From: Palsa-147 sp049279675
GTDB taxonomy: Bacteria; Acidobacteriota; Terriglobia; Acidiferrales; UBA7541
Direction: 5' to 3'
NCBI GenBank assembly: GCA_049279675.1
Contig: JBAPOP010000102.1
Location: 1-13,876 of the forward strand
Length of the DNA: 13,876 nucleotides
The notes under the pieces were generated by a model. It ran no database searches and was not told the origin of the DNA. It was given only the letters and a program-made list of their open reading frames with translations. Below, piece after piece: positions 7,292-13,876 of this stretch (its first letter is position 1; each line of letters opens with the position of its first letter). The position numbers and the translations under genes were made by a program.

Positions 7292-9304
7292 TTACGGTTT
7301 GTCTTTGTCCTTGTCCGGCTTTTCCTTCGGCGGCTTTTTATCTGTCTTCTTCGGTGGTTTATCCGCGTTCGGCTTTGGCTGCCCTTCCTGGTTTGCGGGT
7401 GGCTTGCTCTCTGCAGCCGGGGGCTTACTTTCTGTTGCCGGTGCTTCTGGCTTGGCCGCAGCAGGCGGCGTCGCTGGAGGACGCACGCTCGTATTCGAAT
7501 TCGGTTTTTCGGTCGAATTCGTCGCGGGCTGCTTTGGTGGTTGATTCGCGTTCGCCGGAGGCGGTTTGTAGGCAGGCTGAGCCGTTGGCGGACGATCCGG
7601 CCGAGCGGGCGGCGCTCCCGCGGCGTTGTTCGCGGGCTTAGCTGGCTGCGCAGGCGGCGTTACTGCTGGCTTGTTTCCCGCAGCCGGCTGCGTCGGAGGT
7701 TTGTTCGCGGCAGGAGGCTGCCCAGGTTTGTTTCCAACAGCAGCAGCGGGAGGCCGCGATGTCACGGGCGGCGCGACACGCACTTGAGTTCTTGGCGTCA
7801 TCGACGGCGCAGGCCGGATTGCGCTCAACTGTGCTGGTGCAAGCGGCTTCCCTGCGTTCGCCTGAATTGCCTTCTGCTGTGACGCGAACGAAATCGGTGC
7901 CGGAGGCGGCGCGGCCTTTGCAACAACCGGACGCGACATCGCGGCGGCCGGCGGCCTTGCAACTCCAGTCGTCCTTCCCTCTCCGAACTGGCTTCGCGGC
8001 TGAGGCGCAACACCTGCTCCGACCGCTGTCCCAACGGGCGCTCTCGCGAGTTCCGTCGCATTCACTTGCACGACGTTTCTCGAAATCGGCTGCGCCGACG
8101 TGAACGCGTTCTGCGACGTCGCCGTCACATACGTGCGATTCACATACGTAACATTCGTCACGTTTGTGTGCGTTTGGTAATTATTGTAAACATTCGTGAC
8201 GTACGTCCGCTCGACCACCGTATTCGTCACATTGACGTTCGTCACGTAAGTGCGGCTTACAGCATACGGCGGCATGTAAACCTCACGCGGCCCCAATGGA
8301 AACCACGCGACGCCAACACCCACTCCTACGCCGCCGCCAACCCACGCTACGAGTGCGGGCGCGTACACTGGCCGGACGCCCACCACTACCGGTCCCGGCG
8401 TCCATCCCCAATATCCGCCCACCATCACCCAGCGTCCGTAGTGAAATGGCGCGTAGCCCCACGATGCGTCGTCTACCCATGTCCATCCCCACGGCGCGAT
8501 CCAAGTCCAGTGGCCGTAGCGATATGGCTGCCATCCAGCCACGACGCCGTTCGGAACCCACACTTGGCCGTACTCTGGCACGTTCTGCCAGCGACCGTTG
8601 TCGTCGAGGTCCTCGTAACCGACCACATCTTGCGAAACGTATCGCGGCGCTCGATCCTCCCGGCTATTCAAGTCAACGCACCACGAGTCGAAATCATCCG
8701 TCGCCACTGCCGTGCCGATGTCCGGCGTGAGCTGATCTGTGCCCACGAACGTCGCGGTTTGATTCGGGTACACAGTGAACGCCTGTCCCCCGCCGATCAC
8801 CGATCCCTGGCCGCCTCGCACCGTAATGATCGTCGTGTCACCGTTCTCGTTCACGCCGACGCGATAATCACCGGGTCGAAGCAATGAGAACGCGAGGTTG
8901 GGTGTGTCAATTTCAAAAGCCTCATTGTCGCCGAGCGTGCGCAGATGCACGTTCACCGTGCCCTCGTTGATGCTGATCTGCGCGATCTGATCGTCGAGAT
9001 TTAGAATTGTGAACGCCGTCTGCGAGCCGAGGCGTATAGCTGCCGAGCCCAGACTCAGCTCAGCGCGCGAATCCTGATCCGACCAGAGCTTGTCGCCCGT
9101 CGTGATTGGACGATTCACTCCCGCCGCGCCCCAGTCGTCGGCGCCTGCGGGCTGGACGGATACCGAACCCTGAACGGATCGCAAACGAGCTACCCGCGCC
9201 GGTGGATCGTTGTCGTCGGCTGCCGCTCTTTGCGGTATGCAAACGATCAATAGTGCTGCAGCAAGTACTCCCGCGAGAAATTTCAACAACGGCCAACGTG
9301 TCAT
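7292..9304 (-). CDS. Secreted FecR-domain / DUF6600-like protein with Asn/Thr repeats and Pro-rich tail
   Basis: A 670-residue exported protein. The ATG at 9304 is chosen because it starts a clear signal peptide (MTRWPLLKF, then a hydrophobic core, likely cut after QRAAA, residue 29). A GGAG lies 12 bases upstream of it, somewhat far. The longer frame to a GTG at 9379 would bury the signal. Residues about 40-190 form a FecR domain: VQGSVSVQPAG, ITTGDKLWSDQDSRAELSLGS, AIRLG, ISINEGTVNVHL, FEIDTPNLAFSLLRPGDYRV, VRGGQGSV. Residues about 225-325 are aromatic-rich DUF6600-like: YGQVWVP, GWQPYRYGHWTW, PWGWTWVDDASWGYAPFHYGRW. Residues about 350-395 hold TYVTNV-type repeats. From about 420 on, the chain is Pro/Ala-rich with a Lys/Asp-rich end. 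It has no cytoplasmic anti-sigma part and no sigma-factor neighbour, so it is not a FecR-type signalling protein. A role at the cell surface or cell wall is inferred. It is transcribed alone and ends at a strong terminator. Confidence 0.88.
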   Translation of the reverse strand: MTRWPLLKFLAGVLAAALLIVCIPQRAAADDNDPPARVARLRSVQGSVSVQPAGADDWGAAGVNRPITTGDKLWSDQDSRAELSLGSAAIRLGSQTAFTILNLDDQIAQISINEGTVNVHLRTLGDNEAFEIDTPNLAFSLLRPGDYRVGVNENGDTTIITVRGGQGSVIGGGQAFTVYPNQTATFVGTDQLTPDIGTAVATDDFDSWCVDLNSREDRAPRYVSQDVVGYEDLDDNGRWQNVPEYGQVWVPNGVVAGWQPYRYGHWTWIAPWGWTWVDDASWGYAPFHYGRWVMVGGYWGWTPGPVVVGVRPVYAPALVAWVGGGVGVGVGVAWFPLGPREVYMPPYAVSRTYVTNVNVTNTVVERTYVTNVYNNYQTHTNVTNVTYVNRTYVTATSQNAFTSAQPISRNVVQVNATELARAPVGTAVGAGVAPQPRSQFGEGRTTGVARPPAAAMSRPVVAKAAPPPAPISFASQQKAIQANAGKPLAPAQLSAIRPAPSMTPRTQVRVAPPVTSRPPAAAVGNKPGQPPAANKPPTQPAAGNKPAVTPPAQPAKPANNAAGAPPARPDRPPTAQPAYKPPPANANQPPKQPATNSTEKPNSNTSVRPPATPPAAAKPEAPATESKPPAAESKPPANQEGQPKPNADKPPKKTDKKPPKEKPDKDKDKP
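8120..8254 (-). repeat. TYVTNV / NVTNV Asn-Thr-Val repeat tract
   Basis: In about 45 codons the protein shows RTYVTNV twice, NVTNV/NVTNT variants, and a closing RTYVTA. The DNA carries the matching degenerate motif acgtnacg / ttcgtcac several times. The pattern suggests a short beta-solenoid or extended beta surface between the aromatic-rich domain and the Pro-rich tail. It is part of the protein, not an independent DNA element. Confidence 0.7.
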
Positions 9305-9381
9305 AGTAGGTTTTCGCTCCAATTTGAACTGGTGGTCTCGGCCGGTCGAGCCAGCAGCGACTCGTACAAACTGCCTCACAT

Positions 9382-9408
9382 CCTATAACGGGCAAGTCGT
9401 AAGCTCAA
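9382..9408 (-). promoter_or_regulatory. Possible promoter of the FecR/DUF6600-like gene
   Basis: Reading on the minus strand, TTGAGC (9408-9403) and TATAGG (9387-9382) each match four of six bases of the sigma-70 boxes. They are separated by 15 bases, which is short. The predicted 5' leader would be about 70 bases. This is a weak candidate based on pattern alone. Confidence 0.25.
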
Positions 9409-9416
9409 AGGCGTTC

Positions 9417-9448
9417 CGTAACGCAGAGTACCGCTCTGCCTTCTTACG
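9417..9448. repeat. Nested inverted repeat (hairpin) in the divergent region
   Basis: Inner arms GCAGAG (9423-9428) and CTCTGC (9434-9439) enclose a 5-base loop. Outer arms CGTAA (9417-9421) and TTACG (9444-9448) pair as well, leaving a 1-base and a 4-base bulge. The element lies just upstream of the weak minus-strand promoter candidate, so it could be an operator or an RNA hairpin. No T-tract follows, so it is not an obvious terminator. Confidence 0.5.
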
Positions 9449-9516
9449 ATGCCTCGCGGGCGTTCCGCGGTTGCGCACGGCACATTTTGTGATCGCGCTA
9501 CAGCCGATCCTGCGTA

Positions 9517-9532
9517 GGAGCACAACTGCTCC
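9517..9532. repeat. Short perfect hairpin upstream of the TonB-family gene
   Basis: GGAGCA (9517-9522) and TGCTCC (9527-9532) pair perfectly around a 4-base loop, about 95 bases before the TonB-family start. With no T-tract it is unlikely to be a terminator. A protein-binding site or leader structure is possible. Confidence 0.4.
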
Positions 9533-9625
9533 GTTACGTTCCCCTCTGATTAAACACCTCCGGCTTGAAATAGTTCCACAGTAGTACGTCGGTACCATAG
9601 CCTGCCGCCTCGAGACCCATTGAAA

Positions 9626-12058
9626 ATGGGAAACGGGCGCGGGGTTTCAGTTCCGGTAGCCAATTTTACGAAACGCGTCGCCGTGCTCGGTATAGCTATG
9701 TCATCGACCATACGCCCGACCGAATCGCCAGTCGAATCGCCGGCTGAACAGGCGGTTTCGCACGCGTCTCTTGCGTCTTCGCATGTTGCGCCGTCCCCTG
9801 CATCTCGCATCGCCGCGATCTCCGCTGAGATCCCGCTCGAGATTCACGGCTCGCGAAAATCGCCGACAGACGGTCATCCGGTCGAAGCTTTCCACGAGGA
9901 TACGGTCAGCGTCATCGTCTTCCCGAAGGGCGGAATTGTCCGCCTTGCTGCGGGAGTTTCCAAGGGACAGATGATTGCGGTCACAAATCTGAACACGCAA
10001 CGCGGAATGCTTTGCCGCGTCGCCAACGTGCGCACGTATCCAAATTTAAAAAACTACGTCGAAGTCGAATTTACCCAACCCGCGGCCGGTTTCTGGGGCG
10101 TCAATTTTCCGCAGGACGCATCGTCGCCGGCGCAAGCGCCCGCCGCTCCGCCTCCCGAGCAGGCAGCGCAGCCCCCGGCGCCGGAAGCAAAAAAAGAATC
10201 GGCATCGCCAAAAGCGAATCCCCCAGCGCAGCATGCGCCTGAAATCGCGGCGAGCCATCCGATCACCGACGAACCGAATCTCGTCCACGTTTCGTCAGAC
10301 GATGAGACCGCTGCGATCGAAATCGCTTCGGCATCCAAACCCGCCGACCTTAAGCCCGAAGATTTCTGGGGCACAAGTTTCCCGACGGAAATGATGGAGA
10401 CCCCCGCAGCTCCGCGCATTTCGAGCGAACCCGCAGCTGCGCCTGTGCCCCCCGCGCGCAAAACAAAATCTTCGAAGTCTGCCGCCGTCGCTCCGAAAGC
10501 GAATCCCGAGAACGCGGAGCCTATCGAACTCGCCATCGACGGTGACGAGACTTGGTCCGAACTCTTGTCGCAGCTCCCGACGAGGCCCGAAAAGCCTATT
10601 CCGCCTCGGCCGCTCGAAATCTCCGACGAAGAGTTTCATCTCGAAAGCAACGTGCCCGGATCGGAAGCGCCAGTCCGTCCGGCCACGGTCGCAGAGGCTC
10701 AAGTTGCAAAAGCTTCGCCTCCGGAATCAGCAATTCCCAAATTCGTTCCGCCGGATCCGCAGGTAATTTCTCCCGCGCCACATGAAAATTACAATCCGGC
10801 CTCGCCAGCCACGCTAAAGGAATTGGAGCGATTGGCTCTTGGGCATCTTGACGTGAATCAGGACCAACCTCTGGCCCAACGCGCGCCGAAAATTCCCGAG
10901 CGAACCAAGAAATCAAAGCGCGTCGCGACAGTCCCCGTGTCGCCAGAACTAGCCTCGCCGGACCACGCCAATCTCGACCGTTCAAGCGAGCACCGCCCCG
11001 CCTCTAGCGCAGCCGCTTTGCATTCGTTTACCTCGGCGTCAGGCGGCAGCGTCCAGGAGTCAGCGCAATCTGTCCTCCCCGGCAGCGAAAAACTGAGCTT
11101 CGGCAATTTTCTAAAAGATCCTGAGCCGCGCTCGTCCGCCCAGCGCGTCTTCTCCGAGCATTCTGACGTAATGACCGCCAGCCTTCTGGCTCCGACTGCG
11201 CCTCTGCACGCGGCGCAAGCAAGCCGCTCGGGCTCGGGCTTCTTCCTTGCGGCCGCCGCCATCGTGATCCTAGGTGCCGGCGGAGGCTGGTTTTTCCTTC
11301 AGAACATGACCAACGCTCCGGCAAAGCCTGCAGTCGTCGGAAAGCCCTGGGCCGAACAGACTCCGTTGCCGCCCGGAAATTTGAAGCCAAACGCCGAGCC
11401 GTATGAGACTGCCAACCACGGCGCGGAAATTACATCGTCACCTTCGCCTGCAAACGCAAATTCTAGTTCCGGCACACCGGAGACGGGTCTCGAGGTAGAA
11501 CTCACAACTGCCGTAACGCCGCCGGCGAAAAATGGGACAGGCCCAGAACCGGCAGCCACTTCGCAACCGAAGCCCGCAGGCAAGCGCACGTCGATCCCGC
11601 CACTGAACTTAAGCGCTCCAACTTCGAATGACGATGGCCCGTCGAGCACAAACGTCGAGCCACCGCCGGAAGTCTCCGGACGTTCCGCTGCCGCATCAAA
11701 CGGCGACGCGTTCAACAAAATCGGCGCAAACACGAGCTCCAACATTCCTCGACCAACAGTTTCGAATCCCGCGCCGGTAGTTCCCTCCGGCGGAGATGTG
11801 AAACAGCCGCACTTGATTTGGTCGGAAGCTCCCGTCTATCCCGTTCTCGCCAAGCAGGCCAATATTCAAGGTGACGTCAAGATCGACGCGACGATCGATC
11901 CTTCAGGTCACGTTGCCAAGATGAAAATCATTTCGGGCCCCATGCTGCTCCAGCAGGCGGCGATGACTGCAGTCCGCCAGTGGAAATACGCACCCTCGAC
12001 GCTCGATGGCAAGCCCGTGTCAAGCCAGCTCGTCATCACCGTCGAGTTCCGCCGCTAG
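9626..12058 (+). CDS. TonB-family protein with large cytoplasmic PilZ-like N-terminal half
   Basis: An 810-residue inner-membrane protein that would pass energy across the periplasm to outer-membrane receptors, or work as a TonB-like adaptor. The first ATG (9626) is used. A TTG lies two codons earlier, and the ATG at 9698 (786 residues) is equally possible; none has a good Shine-Dalgarno site. Residues about 64-163 resemble a PilZ-like beta-barrel: TVSVIVFPKGGIVRLAAGVSKGQMIAVTNL, MLCRVANV, YVEVEFTQP, FWGVNFP. The c-di-GMP motifs RxxxR and D/NxSxxG are not seen. A Pro/Ala-rich acidic linker (about 165-530) repeats the FWGxxFP motif at 247-253. One membrane helix (about 538-558, FFLAAAAIVILGAGGGWFFL) separates it from a Pro-rich periplasmic spacer. 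The TonB C-terminal domain (about 728-810) shows VYPVLAKQANIQGDVKIDATIDPSGHV, AVRQWKYAP and a terminal ITVEFRR. Canonical TonB is about 240 residues with a very short cytoplasmic end, so this is much longer. ExbB/ExbD are not in the window. Confidence 0.88.
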   Translation: MGNGRGVSVPVANFTKRVAVLGIAMSSTIRPTESPVESPAEQAVSHASLASSHVAPSPASRIAAISAEIPLEIHGSRKSPTDGHPVEAFHEDTVSVIVFPKGGIVRLAAGVSKGQMIAVTNLNTQRGMLCRVANVRTYPNLKNYVEVEFTQPAAGFWGVNFPQDASSPAQAPAAPPPEQAAQPPAPEAKKESASPKANPPAQHAPEIAASHPITDEPNLVHVSSDDETAAIEIASASKPADLKPEDFWGTSFPTEMMETPAAPRISSEPAAAPVPPARKTKSSKSAAVAPKANPENAEPIELAIDGDETWSELLSQLPTRPEKPIPPRPLEISDEEFHLESNVPGSEAPVRPATVAEAQVAKASPPESAIPKFVPPDPQVISPAPHENYNPASPATLKELERLALGHLDVNQDQPLAQRAPKIPERTKKSKRVATVPVSPELASPDHANLDRSSEHRPASSAAALHSFTSASGGSVQESAQSVLPGSEKLSFGNFLKDPEPRSSAQRVFSEHSDVMTASLLAPTAPLHAAQASRSGSGFFLAAAAIVILGAGGGWFFLQNMTNAPAKPAVVGKPWAEQTPLPPGNLKPNAEPYETANHGAEITSSPSPANANSSSGTPETGLEVELTTAVTPPAKNGTGPEPAATSQPKPAGKRTSIPPLNLSAPTSNDDGPSSTNVEPPPEVSGRSAAASNGDAFNKIGANTSSNIPRPTVSNPAPVVPSGGDVKQPHLIWSEAPVYPVLAKQANIQGDVKIDATIDPSGHVAKMKIISGPMLLQQAAMTAVRQWKYAPSTLDGKPVSSQLVITVEFRR

Positions 12059-12141
12059 AAGCGTCTCAGTTAAAAAAGTCCGGCGGCCGCGAGACCGTCC
12101 ATTCGCCGCACAACAACTTCTTCATCAAATCGAACCGGCGC

Positions 12142-12164
12142 GCATACGTGCGGTGGTTGTATGC
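12142..12164. repeat. Small inverted repeat before the glycosyltransferase gene
   Basis: GCATAC (12142-12147) and GTATGC (12159-12164) are perfect inverted arms with an 11-base spacer. They lie about 90 bases upstream of the glycosyltransferase start, in the 194-base gap after the TonB-family gene. It could be an operator half-site pair; six-base arms can also arise by chance. No terminator or clear promoter is visible in this gap. Confidence 0.3.
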
Positions 12165-12252
12165 TATGAATCTTCAAGCCCTCAGAATCAAAGTTGCCCG
12201 CGTGTTATTATCGCCGTTTGGAAATTCGCTTGGATAACTGACTTAGACCGAC

Positions 12253-13876
12253 GTGGAACCGCCTCTCATCCAACAAACCGGCGCAACTCGTTTCCCGCTG
12301 TCGAGCCGCGTATCTGTAGTGCTGCTTCTCGCGCTATCGGCTGCGATCTATATCGGCAACGCCGCCGAACCGCCGCTGCTTGATGACGCGGACGCATCTC
12401 ACGCTCTCGTCGCTCGCGAAATGCTTCAGCGCGGCGATTGGGCCGTCATGTACATGAACGGGATCCGCTACCTCGAAAAGGCCCCGTTGCACTATTGGCT
12501 CGTCGCTGCCACGTACGCCGTCGCGGGACAGAACGCTTTCACCACGCGCCTCCCACTCGCACTCGCGGTGATCGCATTGACGCTGGTCTCGTACCTATTC
12601 GGCCGGCGATTCTTCGGCGGGCGCGCGGGATTCTACAGCGGCCTCGTCACCTGCACGAGCATCGGCGTATTTCTCTTCACGCGCATCATGATTCCAGAAG
12701 CGATCTTCGCGCTTGAACTGACCGCGGCGTTTTATCTTTTCCTTCTCGCGTGGACGCGGCAAATTGACGTCCGCGCGGGCATGTGGGGCTGCGCTGCGAT
12801 GACGGGCCTCTCGGTGCTTACTCTCGGCCTCGTCGGCGTCGTGTTTACGGCCGCGATTTTGGTAGCGTTCGTCTTCGCGACACGCGGCTGGAATCGCTGG
12901 CGAGATCTCAAACTCCCTTCCAGCATCTTGATTTTTCTCATCATCGCCGTGCCGTGGCATTTGATCGCCGAGCATCGCTCTCCCGGCTTTCTTTGGTCTT
13001 ACATCATCAACGAGCATTTCAAGCGCGCCCTCGGCACCCGCTATCCGCCCGACTACGATTCGGTCCCTCTTTTGCTTTGGTGGGCGGCGCACCTCGTTTG
13101 GTTCGCGCCGTGGAGCGTATTTCTGCCGTTTGCGATCCGCGAATTCCCTGCTCCGCGCACATGGGGCCGCAACATGCAGCCCGCCGCTCAGGCGCGCCTA
13201 CTGCTCTTCACTTGGGCTGGAGTGATCATGCTGTTTTTCTCACTCGAGAGCGGATCGCGGATGGAGTATTACGCCTTCGGCGCGTGGCCCGCCTTTCTGA
13301 TGTTGCTCGGCCTCGGCCTCGCGCGCGCTGAAGAAGCGGCATCGCGCTGGCTCACGCGCTTACAAGCAATCCTTGCGATCATCGGCCTGGCCATCGGTTC
13401 GGTGCTCGCTTATTTCGTTTTGCTGTCGCTGCGCATCAAAGCGACCACGGACATTTCATCGCTTCTCGAAGAGCACTCGAATCTCTACAAGCTCTCGATG
13501 TCCCACTTCCTCGATCTCACACCAGCCGCCTTCGCCGATCTGCGATGGCAGGCTGGCGGCGCCGCGGCGATTGCGATCTTTGGTTTGGGTGGCGCGTGGG
13601 TTCTTCGCCGGCTCCGCCGTGACTTCAGCGCCACAATGACTCTCGCGCTTTCCATCGCGGCATTTTTCTTCTTCGCGAATTCTGCCTACAGTATTTTCTC
13701 GACGAAACTTTCGTCTCGCGATCTCGCCAACGATATTCTTCCCTATCTCCGCCCGCAGGATCAGATCATCCAGTACGGCGATTTCAATTACGGCTCGAGC
13801 AGTCCCTATTACACGCATCGCCGCGTCTATATCTACAACGGCCGCTTCGGCACCAACCTCGACTACGGCGCAAACT
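12253..13876 (+). CDS. GT39/ArnT-like membrane glycosyltransferase (3' end outside window)
   Basis: A polytopic inner-membrane glycosyltransferase that would move a sugar from a polyprenyl-phosphate donor to a lipid, glycan or protein on the periplasmic side. 541 codons are visible and the frame is open at the right edge. GTG (12253) is chosen: the in-frame TAG at 12244-12246 forbids anything longer, and a short cytoplasmic tail followed by the first helix (about 20-37) fits the family. The first periplasmic loop holds the signature: DDADASHALVAREMLQRGDW (44-63) for the acidic active-site motif, and YLEKAPLHYW (73-82), matching the F-E-K-P-P-L-x-Y-W motif of ArnT-like enzymes. A later SGSRMEYYAFGAWPAFLML resembles the family's PxSKxxYYxFPxxPA text. 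About 13 hydrophobic helices run to near residue 480. A soluble periplasmic segment then begins (ILPYLRPQDQIIQYGDFNYGSSSPYYTHRR). The sugar and acceptor cannot be told. It follows the TonB-family gene by 194 bases in the same direction. Confidence 0.93.
   Translation, partial: MEPPLIQQTGATRFPLSSRVSVVLLLALSAAIYIGNAAEPPLLDDADASHALVAREMLQRGDWAVMYMNGIRYLEKAPLHYWLVAATYAVAGQNAFTTRLPLALAVIALTLVSYLFGRRFFGGRAGFYSGLVTCTSIGVFLFTRIMIPEAIFALELTAAFYLFLLAWTRQIDVRAGMWGCAAMTGLSVLTLGLVGVVFTAAILVAFVFATRGWNRWRDLKLPSSILIFLIIAVPWHLIAEHRSPGFLWSYIINEHFKRALGTRYPPDYDSVPLLLWWAAHLVWFAPWSVFLPFAIREFPAPRTWGRNMQPAAQARLLLFTWAGVIMLFFSLESGSRMEYYAFGAWPAFLMLLGLGLARAEEAASRWLTRLQAILAIIGLAIGSVLAYFVLLSLRIKATTDISSLLEEHSNLYKLSMSHFLDLTPAAFADLRWQAGGAAAIAIFGLGGAWVLRRLRRDFSATMTLALSIAAFFFFANSAYSIFSTKLSSRDLANDILPYLRPQDQIIQYGDFNYGSSSPYYTHRRVYIYNGRFGTNLDYGAN

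Larger units (their letters stand above)
9305..9625. other. Divergent intergenic region between FecR/DUF6600-like and TonB-family genes
   Basis: About 320 bases separate two divergent genes, so both promoters and possible shared control lie here. It contains two clear hairpins (listed separately), a weak minus-strand promoter candidate, and the octamer GCGTTCCG twice (9411-9418 and 9460-9467). No coding frame is credible. TTGAAA at 9566-9571 and TACCAT near 9594 resemble promoter boxes for the TonB gene, but their spacing is too long. Confidence 0.6.

Noticed and set aside
8100..8260. CRISPR-like or DNA regulatory repeat at the acgtnacg tract
   Set aside because: Repeat units are irregular, follow codon periodicity and translate into TYVTNV protein repeats.
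7175..8887. Long plus-strand frames (235 and 273 codons) opposite the FecR/DUF6600-like gene
   Set aside because: They are Arg/Ser/His-rich translations of the antisense of Pro-, Ala- and Thr-rich coding sequence, with no recognisable domain.
7292..9304. FecR domain next to a TonB gene as a Fec-type signalling system
   Set aside because: The protein has a signal peptide instead of a cytoplasmic anti-sigma part with a membrane helix, there is no sigma factor nearby, and the visible receptor is far away and of the Oar type.
9566..9600. TTGAAA ... TACCAT as a sigma-70 promoter of the TonB-family gene
   Set aside because: The spacing of about 22 bases is too long and the alternative box TACGTC is too close, so no confident promoter can be placed.
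12595..13092. 165-codon minus-strand frame inside the glycosyltransferase
   Set aside because: It is a charged shadow frame opposite well-conserved membrane helices.

Overview
The window reads as a chromosomal stretch from a soil-type Acidobacteriota, probably class Terriglobia. This is inferred from family content, not from a marker gene. The clues are an Oar-like TonB-dependent receptor with a Gly-rich linker, a VWFA protein of the kind first defined in Acidobacteria, a FecR-plus-WG/YGxW-rich (DUF6600-like) surface protein, and a very large TonB-family protein. The DNA is moderately GC-rich, with codon use that looks uniform by eye. I see no rRNA, tRNA, CRISPR array, transposase, phage gene or plasmid function.

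Layout. (1) 1-2688, plus strand: the C-terminal 895 residues of an outer-membrane TonB-dependent receptor whose start lies left of the window. (2) 2688-4949, plus: a secreted VWFA-domain protein whose ATG overlaps the receptor stop by one base, so the two are probably co-expressed and translationally coupled. (3) 4968-6806, minus: an exported beta-propeller (NHL-like) protein interrupted by a long Gly-rich insert, convergent with gene 2 and only 18 bases from it. (4) 6807-7218: a gene-poor spacer. (5) 7219-7271: a strong intrinsic terminator reading on the minus strand. (6) 7292-9304, minus: a secreted FecR/DUF6600-like protein with an Asn/Thr repeat tract and a long Pro/Ala/Lys tail. (7) 9305-9625: a divergent intergenic region with two hairpins. 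(8) 9626-12058, plus: a TonB-family protein with a large cytoplasmic PilZ-like half, one membrane helix and a periplasmic TonB C-terminal domain. (9) 12253-13876, plus: a membrane glycosyltransferase of the GT39/ArnT-like type, cut by the right edge.

How they fit together. All six genes act at the cell envelope. The receptor would take up or bind an unknown ligand at the outer membrane, energised by a TonB protein. The TonB-family protein encoded here is a candidate partner, but no ExbB or ExbD lies in the window. The VWFA, propeller and FecR/DUF6600-like proteins are exported and carry protein-interaction folds plus low-complexity segments. The glycosyltransferase would modify a lipid-linked or surface glycan. 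No complete new system can be demonstrated. The most unusual items are the PilZ-like/TonB fusion with its repeated FWGxxFP motif, the propeller split by a Gly-rich insert, and the coupled receptor/VWFA pair.
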